A DNA stretch of 64,000 nt from contig NZ_BMWC01000001.1 of NCBI RefSeq assembly GCF_014651035.1, forward strand, positions 744,001 through 808,000, read 5' to 3'. A model generated the notes under the pieces. That model was not told the origin of the DNA. It did not search any database and saw nothing but the letters and a program-made list of their open reading frames with translations. Origin of the DNA: Streptomyces lomondensis (GTDB lineage Bacteria; Actinomycetota; Actinomycetes; Streptomycetales; Streptomycetaceae). Position numbers and translations under genes: made by a program. Position 1 is the stretch's first letter, and every line of letters begins with the position of its first letter. Shown here piece by piece: positions 26,849-35,173 of this stretch.

Positions 26849-28286
26849 GGGGCAGCGCCCGCTTCATGATCTTCCCCATGTCGTTGCGGGGCAGCGCGTC
26901 GAGGTGGTGGACGACCCGGGGGCGCTTGTGCGGGGACAGCCGCCCGGCCACATGATCGGCCAGCTCCTCCAGGGACGGCGGCGACTGGAGATCGGCCGGC
27001 ACGATCCACGCCACGATCCGCTCGCCCAGGTCGGCGTCCGGCTCCCCGGTGACGGCGGCCTCCCGCACGCCCGGGTGTTCGAGGAGCGCGTTCTCGATCT
27101 CACCGGCCCCGATCTTGTAACCGCCGCTCTTGATCAGGTCGGTGGCCTTGCGGCCGACGATCCGGACGTAGCCGTCAGGATCGCGCACCGCCATGTCGCC
27201 GGTGCGGAACCAGCCGTCGGCGGTGAACGCGGCGGCGGTGGCGTCGGGGCGGTTGAGGTACTCGGTGAACAGGTTCGGCCCGCGCACCTGGATCTCGCCG
27301 ACGGTCTCCCCGTCGTACGCGGTGACCTCCGAGCCGTCCTCCTCGACCAGCCGCAGCTCCACGCCCGGCAGCGGCACGCCGACCGTGCCCGGGCGGGCCT
27401 CGCCGTCGGCACGGACGCTGGTGTTCATCAGCGTCTCCGTCATGCCGTACCGCTCGATCACCCGCCGCCCGGTCGCCGTCGCGATCCGCCCGTGATCGTG
27501 CACGGGCAGCGCGGCGGAACCGGACACCAGCAGCCGCGCCCCGGTCAGCGCCTTCACCAGCTCCGGGTCGCTCGTCACGGCCTCCGCGATCCGGTGGTAC
27601 ATCGTCGGCACGCCGAACAGCATGGTCGCGCCGGAGTTCAGCTCGCGGGCGACGCCCTGGGTGCTGAAACGGCCCAGATGCCGTACCGAGCCGCCGCGGC
27701 GCAGCGGGCCGAGCGTGCCGAGGACCAGGCCGTGGACGTGGAACAGCGGCAGGCCGTGCACGAGGACGTCGTCGCCGGTCCACTGCCAGGCGTCGGCCAG
27801 CGCGTCCAGGGTCGAGGCGATCGCCCGGCGCGGGATGACGGCGCCCTTGGGCGGGCCGGTGGTGCCGGAGGTGTAGACGATCAGGGCCGGGTCGGCGTCG
27901 GCGGCGCGGTCCTCGGGGACGGGGCCGGTGCCGTGCACGTCGACGTCGACGCGGGGGAGGTGCTGCAGGGGCGCGGGGAGCTGGTCGTCCGGGGCGGTGA
28001 GCACCAGGCCGGGCGCGCTGTCGGACAGGATGTGCCCGAGCTCCTTCTCGCCCGACTTCGGGTTGAGCGGCACGGCGGGCACTCCGGCCAGCAGCGCGGC
28101 GACGACGGCGACGGCCGTCTCCATGGTGGGCGTCGCCCAGACGGCGACCCGCGTGGCCCCGCCGATGCGGCCCGTGAACGCTCCGGCCGCGGCGGCGAGC
28201 TGCGCGTAGGTCAGGGAGCGCTCGCCGAAGCGGAGGGCGGGGTGGTCGGCGGGGGCCTCGGTCAGGGCCGGGAAGAGAGGGGGCAC
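26841..28286 (-). CDS. matB: Malonyl-CoA synthetase MatB
   Basis: A 481-aa ANL-family ligase that activates malonate (and methylmalonate) to the CoA thioester using ATP. The P-loop TSGTTGPPKGAV, the adenylate motif YGMTETLMN, the hinge-region GRKATDLIKSGGYKIGAGE and the catalytic lysine near the end (NDMGKIMK) are intact. Sequence and length match the characterised S. coelicolor MatB (SCO2444). The start is GTG with GGAG upstream. It lies 49 nt after the carrier gene and overlaps the carboxyltransferase, so import and activation of malonate are one unit, supplying extender units for lipids or polyketides. Confidence 0.95.
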   Translation of the reverse strand: MPPLFPALTEAPADHPALRFGERSLTYAQLAAAAGAFTGRIGGATRVAVWATPTMETAVAVVAALLAGVPAVPLNPKSGEKELGHILSDSAPGLVLTAPDDQLPAPLQHLPRVDVDVHGTGPVPEDRAADADPALIVYTSGTTGPPKGAVIPRRAIASTLDALADAWQWTGDDVLVHGLPLFHVHGLVLGTLGPLRRGGSVRHLGRFSTQGVARELNSGATMLFGVPTMYHRIAEAVTSDPELVKALTGARLLVSGSAALPVHDHGRIATATGRRVIERYGMTETLMNTSVRADGEARPGTVGVPLPGVELRLVEEDGSEVTAYDGETVGEIQVRGPNLFTEYLNRPDATAAAFTADGWFRTGDMAVRDPDGYVRIVGRKATDLIKSGGYKIGAGEIENALLEHPGVREAAVTGEPDADLGERIVAWIVPADLQSPPSLEELADHVAGRLSPHKRPRVVHHLDALPRNDMGKIMKRALPHG

Positions 28287-28335
28287 GCGTCACATCTCCT
28301 TAGCTGTTGCCTGCGGTTGTCCTGGGCCGGTGCGG

Positions 28336-29604
28336 CTATCCCCAGCCGGGGACGACCATCACCAGCCAGGCCACCGCCGGTACGACGGCCACCACGATCC
28401 CTCCGTACACCATCAGCTGCCGGAAGAAACGCTCGCGGTCCACGTCCGGGGCGGCGGCCAGGACGAGTGCGCCGTTCGTGGAGAAGGGGCTGACGTCCAC
28501 GACCGTCGCCGACACGGCGAGTGCGGCGACCATGCCGATGGCTCCGATCTCGCCCCGCTCCAGGAACGGCACGGCCAGGGGGATGAGGGCGCCCATGATG
28601 CCGACGGAGGAGGCGAAGGCGGAGACCAGCGCGCCGATGTAGCAGAGCAGGACCGCGGCGAGGAGCGGGACGCCGATGCCGCCCACGCCCTCGCCGGCCC
28701 AGGTGATGGTGCCCATCTCGTCGAGGACGCCTATGTAGGTGAGGACGCCGCAGATGAGGAGGACGGTCGGCCAGGCGATTTCGCCCACGGCCTTGCGGCT
28801 GTCTTCCGGCCAGAGCGTGCTGAGGACCACGGCGAGGGTGATGGCGGTCAGGCCGGCGTCCAGGTCGAAGACGAGGACGGCGATGACCAGGGCCAGGAGG
28901 GAGGTGAGGGTGGCGATGCGGGACGGAGTGAGACTGGTGGTTTCCGTTGTGACGGTGGGAGTGGCCGAGGCCGGGTCGGGCTCGTCCACCACCCCCTGGG
29001 CCCACAGCTTCAGGCCGCCGCACACCACGAACACGACCCCCGCGATGACCGAGTTCGCGGCGAGGGACGCCAGGAACAACACCACCTCGTTGCCCGGGAG
29101 GTTCTCGCGTTCCACGATGCCGTTGACGATCGAGCCGTAGATGCTGATCGGGGAGAAGCCGCCGGCCTGGGCGCCGTGGACCACCATCGCGCCCATCAGC
29201 AGCGGGCTGATCCCGTACCGCGCGGCGAAGCTCAGCGCGATCGGCGCGACGATCGCGACCGCGGCCGGGCTGACCGCGCCGATCGCCGTGAGCGCGCCCG
29301 TCAGGGCGAACATCACCCAGGGGATGAGCGCCACCCGCCCCCGCACCAGCCGGACGGCGGCGTGCACCAGCCAGTCGGTGGTGCCGTTGGCGCGGGCGAT
29401 CGCGAAGAGGTACGTGACGCCGACCAGGACGACGAACAGGTCACCGGGGAAACCGGCGAAGACGCCGTCCGCGTCGAGGTCGGCGACCAGCCCGCCGACC
29501 CCGAAGGCGGCGGCGAAGGCGAGCGCGCCCATGTTCACGGAACGGGTGGTGGCGATGACGAACACCACGACGAGGACAAGGATCGAGATGAGTTCGGGGG
29601 ACAT
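28336..29604 (-). CDS. Dicarboxylate/malonate carrier, MatC-like
   Basis: A 422-aa integral membrane protein with about 11-12 hydrophobic segments, beginning MSPELISILVLVVVFV, of the MatC/ion transporter superfamily. The paired re-entrant-loop signatures are visible around GAVSPAAVAIVAP and ATVVDVSPFSTNGAL. It should import malonate or a similar dicarboxylate with a cation. ATG at 29604 has GGGAG five bases upstream. It is the first gene of the malonate operon and lies behind the two palindromes that probably bind the divergent GntR regulator. Confidence 0.9.
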   Translation of the reverse strand: MSPELISILVLVVVFVIATTRSVNMGALAFAAAFGVGGLVADLDADGVFAGFPGDLFVVLVGVTYLFAIARANGTTDWLVHAAVRLVRGRVALIPWVMFALTGALTAIGAVSPAAVAIVAPIALSFAARYGISPLLMGAMVVHGAQAGGFSPISIYGSIVNGIVERENLPGNEVVLFLASLAANSVIAGVVFVVCGGLKLWAQGVVDEPDPASATPTVTTETTSLTPSRIATLTSLLALVIAVLVFDLDAGLTAITLAVVLSTLWPEDSRKAVGEIAWPTVLLICGVLTYIGVLDEMGTITWAGEGVGGIGVPLLAAVLLCYIGALVSAFASSVGIMGALIPLAVPFLERGEIGAIGMVAALAVSATVVDVSPFSTNGALVLAAAPDVDRERFFRQLMVYGGIVVAVVPAVAWLVMVVPGWG

Positions 29605-29657
29605 GCGGGCTCCCGTCGTTGGGCCCCGGAGCGGCTGGGAGCACCAGACAGTGGCCG

Positions 29658-29672
29658 AGTGGCTGAGCCACT
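29658..29672. promoter_or_regulatory. Operator-like palindrome 1 (AGTGGCT-G-AGCCACT)
   Basis: A perfect 15-bp palindrome, 53 nt upstream of the carrier gene. It recurs almost exactly at 29735-29749. A FadR-type GntR dimer is the likely ligand. Confidence 0.65.
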
Positions 29673-29734
29673 TGAGGTGCGTTGGTCGAACAGCGTGGGT
29701 GCGGGCCGGGCGCCCGTCAAGGGGGTGCGCGAAA

Positions 29735-29749
29735 ATTGGCTCAGCCACT
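29735..29749. promoter_or_regulatory. Operator-like palindrome 2 (ATTGGCT-C-AGCCACT)
   Basis: The second site, centred 77 bp from the first and 49 nt before the GntR start. One arm has two mismatches (ATTGGCT against AGTGGCT, with the outermost A kept). Placement suggests the regulator controls both itself and the malonate genes. Confidence 0.62.
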
Positions 29750-29798
29750 CCGCCACTGTGAAGGGCCGGTGCTACGCTCCCGACGAGAGGGGGGTCCC

Positions 29799-30503
29799 AT
29801 GACCGATGCCCTGCGCCCCATGACGAAGCAGCGCCTCTACGAACAGGTGCTGGAGCGGCTGCGCCAGTACGTCGCCGAGGGCGGCCTGCGCGCCGGCGAC
29901 CGGCTGCCGCCCGAGCGTGATCTCGCGCAGCGGCTCGGGGTCAGCCGGGCCTCGGTGAAGCAGGCGATCGTCGTGCTGGAGGTCCAGGGCCTGGTGGAGG
30001 CCCGGCACGGCGGGGGCACCTACCTCGTGCGGGACAGCCTCGACACCGAGCCGGTCGAGCGGATGGTGGAACGCCGCCGGCGCCTGCCCGACGTCCTGGA
30101 GGCGCGGGAGGCGCTAGAGACGAAGCTCGCCGAACTGGCCGCCGAGCGGCGCACGGAGGAGGACCTGGCGGCGATGCGCTCGGCGCTCGCGCACATGGCG
30201 GAGGAGATCGAGGCCGGCGGGCACGGCGTCGAGGGCGACCGGCTGTTCCACGCGGCCGTGACGGCGGCCGCCCACAGCAGTCTGCTCGCCGAGTTCATGC
30301 GCTCCATCGCCGAGCAGATCGCCGAGAGCCGCACCGAGTCCCTGCGCCAGCCCGGCCGCCCCTCCCGCTCCCTCTCCCAGCACCGGGCCATCCTCGACGC
30401 GATCGCCGCCGGGCAGCCCCGCCAGGCGGCCACGGCCATGCGCCGCCACGTCCGTACGGTGGCGAAGGTGCGGCTGCTGGACTGGGAGCCGGGGGAGTCC
30501 TAG
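29799..30503 (+). CDS. GntR/FadR-family transcriptional regulator, probable malonate-operon repressor
   Basis: A 234-aa regulator. The N-terminal winged helix (about 8-75, with LPPERDLAQRLGVSRASVKQAI and the wing ARHGGGTYL) binds DNA. The C-terminal all-helical FCD domain (about 90-225) has the metal/ligand histidines in DRLFHAAVTAAAHS and LSQHRAILDAI. Divergent placement from matC and the shared palindromes point to control of malonate use with malonate or malonyl-CoA as ligand, as for MatR proteins. ATG at 29799 follows GAGAGGGGG; an ATG seven codons on is less likely. Its stop overlaps the stop of the convergent gene within CTAG. Confidence 0.88.
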   Translation: MTDALRPMTKQRLYEQVLERLRQYVAEGGLRAGDRLPPERDLAQRLGVSRASVKQAIVVLEVQGLVEARHGGGTYLVRDSLDTEPVERMVERRRRLPDVLEAREALETKLAELAAERRTEEDLAAMRSALAHMAEEIEAGGHGVEGDRLFHAAVTAAAHSSLLAEFMRSIAEQIAESRTESLRQPGRPSRSLSQHRAILDAIAAGQPRQAATAMRRHVRTVAKVRLLDWEPGES

Positions 30504-31591
30504 ACGCCCGCGCGGTCCACGGTCTGCACCACGTCCGCCACCACGCAGCTGACGTTGTCCGGCCCGCCGGCCTCGTTCGCCGCGCCGACCAGGGCCGCCA
30601 CCGTCTCGTCGGGTGCGGCGGGCGCGGCGAGGAGGCCGCGGATCCGGTCCTCGGGGACGACCCCGTACAGGCCGTCGGAGCACAGCAGATAGCGGTCGCC
30701 GCGGTGGGCGTCGTGGAGGCGGAGGTCGGGGGTCGCGTTGGTCCCGTCACCGGTCAGTGCCTTCAGGAGCAGGGCGCGCTGGGGGTGGGACGTGGCCTCC
30801 TCGACGGTCAGCCGGCCCTCGTCGATCATCGACTGGACCACCGTGTGGTCATGGGTGATGCGGAACAGCTCGCCGTCGCGCAGCAGATAGGCGCGCGAGT
30901 CGCCGATGTGCACCAGCGCCAGCCGCGAGCCCGTCCACAGCAGGGCCGTCAGGGTCGTGCCGATGTCGTCGGCGCCGCCGGCCACGTCCCGGACGGCCTG
31001 CTCGGCGCCCCGCACCGCGTCCTCCAGGAGGTTGAGGACGCCGCCGGCCGGGACCTCGTCCGTGTCCAGGCGGCGCAGCGCCTCCACGGCGGCGCTGCTC
31101 GCGGGCGCCCCCGCCGGTCCGAAGCCGTCGGCCACCGCGAGCAGCCGCGTGCCCGCGTACGCCGTGTCCTGGTTGGCGGGGCGGACGCGGCCGGTGTCCG
31201 AGTGGGCGGAATAACGCAGTTCCAGCATGGTGGTGTCCTCTCCGGACCCTCGCGAGTCCGTCGTCAGGTGATCGACCAGGAACGCGGCGAGGTCCCGCCG
31301 TACCGCCGTCTCCGCCTCGACCCGCGCCCAGTAGGCGCGGATCTCCCGGGCGGCGGCCGCCGGATCGAGGGCGACGGTCCGGCGGATCTCGGCCAGCGGC
31401 ATCCCGAGCCGCCGCAGCCACGCCACGAGCCGCGCCCGCTCCAGCTGCGCCACCGCGTAGTACCGGTAACCCGTGTCCGGGTCCACCCGGGCGGGCCGCA
31501 GCAGGTCCAGCTCGTCGTACAGGCGCAATGCCTTCGGCGAGAGCCGGCACGCCTTCGCGAACGCGCCGATCGTCAGCATGTCCCCGCGCAC
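30500..31591 (-). CDS. MerR regulator fused to PP2C protein phosphatase
   Basis: A 363-aa fusion. Residues about 5-75 are a MerR winged helix (IGAFAKACRLSPKALRLYDE, DPDTGYRYY), and about 80-110 a dimer helix. Residues about 125-360 are a PP2C Ser/Thr phosphatase with metal motifs VADGFG, GDSRAYL, SDGLYG and GGPDNVS, so it looks active. The N-terminal DNA-binding part sits where MerR proteins usually carry a ligand domain. It probably ties a phosphorylation state to transcription. The start is GTG at 31591 with GGAGGAGG seven bases before it; ATG at 31579 is the alternative. Upstream is a MerR-type promoter that it likely controls itself. Confidence 0.9.
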   Translation of the reverse strand: MRGDMLTIGAFAKACRLSPKALRLYDELDLLRPARVDPDTGYRYYAVAQLERARLVAWLRRLGMPLAEIRRTVALDPAAAAREIRAYWARVEAETAVRRDLAAFLVDHLTTDSRGSGEDTTMLELRYSAHSDTGRVRPANQDTAYAGTRLLAVADGFGPAGAPASSAAVEALRRLDTDEVPAGGVLNLLEDAVRGAEQAVRDVAGGADDIGTTLTALLWTGSRLALVHIGDSRAYLLRDGELFRITHDHTVVQSMIDEGRLTVEEATSHPQRALLLKALTGDGTNATPDLRLHDAHRGDRYLLCSDGLYGVVPEDRIRGLLAAPAAPDETVAALVGAANEAGGPDNVSCVVADVVQTVDRAGV

Positions 31592-31619
31592 CTCGCCACC
31601 TCCTCCCGTTCCGCCACCG

Positions 31620-31650
31620 ATGCTGGGGCTTCACCGAAGGTGAAGGTCAA
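31620..31650 (-). promoter_or_regulatory. MerR-type promoter with 19-bp spacer and dyad
   Basis: On the minus strand, TTGACC (31650-31645), a 19-bp spacer and CAGCAT (31625-31620). The spacer holds the dyad CTTCACC-TTC-GGTGAAG. A 19-bp spacer with a centred operator is the hallmark of promoters twisted open by MerR proteins. It lies 28 nt before the MerR-PP2C GTG. Confidence 0.75.
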
Positions 31651-31691
31651 GCGGGCTGTTTGGTTCCGGCGGCGGTTGTTAGCCTGCCGGT

Positions 31692-31723
31692 CGGTCACCC
31701 GGTCACCCGGTCACCCGGTCACA
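31692..31723. repeat. Four tandem CGGTCACC units
   Basis: Three exact 8-bp units and a fourth ending in A, just before the ribosome-binding site of the ATP-grasp gene. Slippage could vary the copy number and leader length between strains. Confidence 0.75.
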
Positions 31724-31740
31724 CGAAGAGGGAGCCCCTT

Positions 31741-32610
31741 GTGCCCCGTATCGCACTCGTCACCTACGACTCCGGCCCCGAGCCCAGCAAGGACCGGGAC
31801 CTTCCGCTCCTGGTACGGGCGCTGCGGGACGCCGGTGCCGAGGCCGTCGCCGTGCCCTGGGACGCCCCCGGCGCCGACTGGGGCGGCTTCGACCTCGCGC
31901 TGATCCGGTCCACCTGGGACTACAGCTGGCGGGCGGAGGAGTTCACGGCGTGGGTGGAGCGCTGCGGGAAGCTGACGCGGCTCGCCAACCCGCCCGCGGT
32001 CGTGCGGTGGAACACCGACAAGCGGTACCTCGGGGATCTGGCGGCCGCCGGCGTGCCCGTCGTCCCCACCCGGTACATAGCGCCCGGCGAGCCCGCCGAC
32101 CTGCCCGACCACCACGAGTACGTCGTCAAGCCCACCTCCGGCGCCGGCGCCCGTTTCGCCGCCCGCTACACGCACGACGAGCACGACACGGCCGTACGGC
32201 AGCTGGAGCGGATGCACGCCGAGGGCTTCACGGCGATGGTGCAGCCGTACGTGCGCAGCATCGACACGGCCGGCGAGCGGGCCCTGCAGTTCTTCGGCGG
32301 GCGCCTGCTGCACGCCAGCGTCAAGGGCGCCGTCCTCGCGCCGGGCACACCGTACGACGCGGACAAGGACGCCCACCCCGACCTGCGCCCCTGGGAGCCG
32401 ACCGCCGCCGAACTGGCCGTCGCCGAGCGGGCGCTGGCCGCCGTGCCCGGGGACCCGGAGCTGCTCTACGCGCGCGTGGACCTCGTCACCGGGGCGGACG
32501 GGGAGCCGTGCGTGATGGAGCTGGAGCTGATCGAGCCGAACCTGTTCCTGTGGCTGCACGCGGACTCCGTGCCGAGGGTCGTGCGGGCGGTACTGGCCGC
32601 CGCCGGCTGA
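31741..32610 (+). CDS. ATP-grasp domain protein, carboxylate-amine ligase type
   Basis: A 289-aa enzyme. An N-terminal Rossmann-like region (RIALVTYDSG) is followed by an ATP-grasp fold with the lysine strand EYVVKPTSGAGA (about 125) and the late acidic metal motif CVMELELIEPNLFL (about 260). Enzymes of this type join a carboxylate to an amine through an acyl phosphate; DcsG of D-cycloserine synthesis is a distant relative. The substrate cannot be read. The start is GTG with AGGGAG seven bases upstream. It is divergent from the MerR-PP2C gene and convergent with the glycan operon, so it appears to be a single-gene unit. Confidence 0.82.
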   Translation: MPRIALVTYDSGPEPSKDRDLPLLVRALRDAGAEAVAVPWDAPGADWGGFDLALIRSTWDYSWRAEEFTAWVERCGKLTRLANPPAVVRWNTDKRYLGDLAAAGVPVVPTRYIAPGEPADLPDHHEYVVKPTSGAGARFAARYTHDEHDTAVRQLERMHAEGFTAMVQPYVRSIDTAGERALQFFGGRLLHASVKGAVLAPGTPYDADKDAHPDLRPWEPTAAELAVAERALAAVPGDPELLYARVDLVTGADGEPCVMELELIEPNLFLWLHADSVPRVVRAVLAAAG

Positions 32611-32621
32611 TCCGGAGCCCT

Positions 32622-33230
32622 TCAGCCCTGCGTGCCGGTGACGGCCACCCGTTGCAGCAACCCCCAGGTGAACTCCGCGACGACCTCCCGCCGCACCCCC
32701 TCCGCGTCCGGCGCCGTGAACGCCAGCCCCCACCGGGTCGGTGCCGAGCCCTGAAGGGGACGGGCCGGGGCGAAGGCGCGGGACGCCTCGTCGACCGTGC
32801 AGGACCAGGGGGTGAGGTCGTCCAGGGTGTGCAGGCCGGGGCCCTTCTGGCCCGGGGCGCGGACCAGCCACTCGTTCCACACCGCGCCGTTCGGGGCGGT
32901 CAGCGCCTCGAAGCGCAGATCGGGCCAGAGGGGCACGGGCCAGAGCCAGGCCTCGCAGTCGAGGTCGCCGATCCGGCGTGCCGTACGGGACTCGGGGTCG
33001 CCGAGGACCGAGCGGTAGCGGGACAGGGGCGCGCGGCCGCGCGGGGAGCGGACCATCGCCTGCCAGCGCTTGTTGGCCTCGCGCATGTCGGCGATCGAGA
33101 CGCCCAGCTCATGGCGGGCGTCCTCCACCAGGCCCGGATTGTGGTCGGCCATGCGGCGCAGCAGCACCAGCTGGAAGTCGAGCGGGGTGAAGGGGCTAGC
33201 GGGGCGCTTTCCGGAGGGCATGGGACCCAT
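32622..33230 (-). CDS. Conserved hypothetical protein
   Basis: A 202-aa soluble protein not recognised by name. It is rich in tryptophan, and its N-terminal third looks helical (LDFQLVLLRRMADHNPG, then VSIADMREANKRW). There is no signal peptide, membrane segment or obvious metal motif. It overlaps the end of the FkbM methyltransferase gene by 35 nt, so it is the last gene of the long minus-strand operon. Two in-frame ATGs (33230 and 33221) are possible starts, neither with a good ribosome-binding site. Confidence 0.7.
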   Translation of the reverse strand: MGPMPSGKRPASPFTPLDFQLVLLRRMADHNPGLVEDARHELGVSIADMREANKRWQAMVRSPRGRAPLSRYRSVLGDPESRTARRIGDLDCEAWLWPVPLWPDLRFEALTAPNGAVWNEWLVRAPGQKGPGLHTLDDLTPWSCTVDEASRAFAPARPLQGSAPTRWGLAFTAPDAEGVRREVVAEFTWGLLQRVAVTGTQG

Positions 33231-34023
33231 CGTCGCCCACCGGGGCCGTGCCGGGGCGGCGGCCGTCGGGCAGGAACAGCACGGAGTTGACGTAGCGCGG
33301 GCCCCTGCGGAGCGGGGACGGCAGGACGCGGCGGAGCAGGCCGTGGGAGACGACGTACGAGGCGCCCGCCTGATGGTCCTCCAGGGGGAACTTGGCCAGC
33401 GGCACCCAGCTGTCGCCGGGCAGCACCCAGCCCTCGTAGCCGAGCAGCGACAGGTACGTCACCACCGGCGCGATCGGCTGGATGCGGGACTCCAGCTCCA
33501 CGAACAGGGCCGGCCGGTCGCGGGCCAGCAGACCCGTCGCCCCGCGCAGTACCGCCGGCTCGTTGCCGTCCACGTCGATCTTGATGAAGCCGACGTCGCG
33601 CAGGCCCAGCTCGTCCAGCGTGACGCAGGGGACGTCCAGCGCCCGGCCGTGGATGTCGCGGCGGACCAGCGAGGACACGCCCCGGTCGCCCGAGTCGTCC
33701 GACGGCAGCCACAGCCGGGCGATGCCCGGGCGGTCCGAGGCGGCGGCACGGATCACCCGCACGTTCGGCGGGGCCGCGGCGGCCAGCAGCCGGGCCAGAT
33801 GGGGCACCGGCTCGACCGTCACGACCTGCTCCGCCCGTCCGGACAGCCGGTGCGTCCAGGGGCCGTACCAGCCGCCGACGTCCACCGCCGTACCGCAGTC
33901 GGCGGGGCACAGCTCGGCGAGCCGGGACAGCTCCGGTTCGAACCGGGGGTACAGCGCCCGGGCCGTCGCGGCCACCAGGCGGGCGGGCAGGAAGGGAGCG
34001 AGGCGGGCTGCCAGGCTGGTCAT
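33196..34023 (-). CDS. FkbM-family methyltransferase
   Basis: A 275-aa SAM-dependent methyltransferase. The SAM-binding loop is AVDVGGWYGPWT (about 47), motif II is VVTVEPVPHL, and the FkbM hallmark IKIDVDGNEPAVLRGA lies in the middle. FkbM enzymes O-methylate hydroxyls on sugars or polyketides. In this operon the target is probably the surface glycan or its lipid anchor. The start overlaps the Trm112-like gene by 4 nt. Confidence 0.88.
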   Translation of the reverse strand: MTSLAARLAPFLPARLVAATARALYPRFEPELSRLAELCPADCGTAVDVGGWYGPWTHRLSGRAEQVVTVEPVPHLARLLAAAAPPNVRVIRAAASDRPGIARLWLPSDDSGDRGVSSLVRRDIHGRALDVPCVTLDELGLRDVGFIKIDVDGNEPAVLRGATGLLARDRPALFVELESRIQPIAPVVTYLSLLGYEGWVLPGDSWVPLAKFPLEDHQAGASYVVSHGLLRRVLPSPLRRGPRYVNSVLFLPDGRRPGTAPVGDDGSHALRKAPR

Positions 34024-34256
34024 GGGGCCATCCTCTTGAGAAGTTCCTCGTGCACGTCGTCCGGGACCTGCTCGCCCGAGGACGGCAGCAGCTGCGGAAT
34101 GCCGTCGACGATCGGGTAGCGGCGGTGCAGGCGCGGGTTGTACAGCGCCTCCTCCTGCCTGGCCTCCTCCTGCCCGGCCTCCTCGGGCAGCAGATGCAGC
34201 GGGCCCTTGTCGAGCGGGCACGCCAGGATCTTCAGCAGCGGGTCGTCGGGCTTCAT
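34020..34256 (-). CDS. Trm112-family small protein
   Basis: A 78-aa protein. LLKILACPLDKGPLHLL near the start and YPIVDGIPQLLP near the end are the Trm112 signature. The second half of the family's zinc site is lost, as often in bacteria. Family members stabilise or activate methyltransferases, and two methyltransferase genes lie in the same operon. Between the two conserved parts is a repetitive acidic insert (QEEA units), longer than usual. It overlaps the genes on both sides by 4 nt. Confidence 0.85.
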   Translation of the reverse strand: MKPDDPLLKILACPLDKGPLHLLPEEAGQEEARQEEALYNPRLHRRYPIVDGIPQLLPSSGEQVPDDVHEELLKRMAP

Positions 34257-35170
34257 GGTGATGCCAACTCCTTGGCTGGTGCGGGGGGCTGGGGAGCGGA
34301 GTCGTGCTTCGGCATGGTCAGCAGGACGGCGACCGCCAGGGCCGTGCCCGCCACCCGCAGCGCGAGCCGCAGCGGGTCGCCCGGCAGGGCCTCGCCGAAC
34401 GACAGCGTGCCGAGGACCGCCGTGAACAGGGAGGTCACGGTCGTGCACACCGGCACGATCAGCGAGGCCCGGCAGCGCTGGAGCGCCGCCTGCGACATCA
34501 CCAGGCCGAACACGCCGGTGAACAGCAGCAGATACGGATACGGGGAGCTGAGCAGGTCCAGGAGCGCGGCGCCGATCCCGCTGGTCGTCAGGTGGCTGGA
34601 GACGCCCTTGATGGCCAGCGAGCTGACGCCGTACAGCAGGCCCACCGCCACGCCGTACTCGACGCCGGTCGTCGGCCGCCGGTGCCGGTTGCGGGCGCGC
34701 CGCTCGGCGGAGCCGTACAGCCACAACCCGGCCGCCAGCGACGGCACGCACACCAGCAGGATCAGCTGGTAGGGCGCGTCCTGGCTGACGGTGTCCGCGC
34801 CCTCGCGCAGCGACAGCACCACCATCAGCAGCGCGAGCAGGATCGCACCCAGGGCGTACCGTTCCCGGCCGCTGGTCTCCTCGCCGAGCAGCCGGGCCGA
34901 CAGCAGCACCAGCAGCACCAGACCGGAGACGAAGATGCCCTGCGCGGCGGCGATCGGCAGGGTGCGGTAGACGACGAGCTGCGCGGCGAACCCGGCGGCG
35001 AGGGCGAGGGAGCCGCCGATCCACAGGGGGCTGCCGAGGACGAGGCGCAGCAGCCGGGCCGGCTGCCGGATCGTCACCTCCGGGAGCGAGGTGAGCGCCC
35101 GTTTCTCCAGCACGAAGCCCAGGCTGTACAGGGTGTTCGCCAGCAGGGCCGCGGCCACTCCCCACCACAT
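34253..35170 (-). CDS. DMT-superfamily (EamA-like) membrane transporter
   Basis: A 305-aa membrane protein with about nine or ten hydrophobic segments, starting GVAAALLANTLYSLGF and ending VAGTALAVAVLLTM. The two-repeat fold is that of drug/metabolite transporters and lipid-linked sugar flippases. Inside a glycan gene train it could flip a lipid-linked sugar or export a modified precursor. The start is ATG at 35170, three bases after the methyltransferase stop. Confidence 0.82.
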   Translation of the reverse strand: MWWGVAAALLANTLYSLGFVLEKRALTSLPEVTIRQPARLLRLVLGSPLWIGGSLALAAGFAAQLVVYRTLPIAAAQGIFVSGLVLLVLLSARLLGEETSGRERYALGAILLALLMVVLSLREGADTVSQDAPYQLILLVCVPSLAAGLWLYGSAERRARNRHRRPTTGVEYGVAVGLLYGVSSLAIKGVSSHLTTSGIGAALLDLLSSPYPYLLLFTGVFGLVMSQAALQRCRASLIVPVCTTVTSLFTAVLGTLSFGEALPGDPLRLALRVAGTALAVAVLLTMPKHDSAPQPPAPAKELASP

Positions 35171-35173
35171 GGG

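Noticed and set aside
34020..35168. A possible fusion of Trm112 with the preceding DMT region
   Set aside because: The extended N-terminal part is a wrong-frame reading of the DMT transporter. The Trm112 signature starts at the ATG at 34256.
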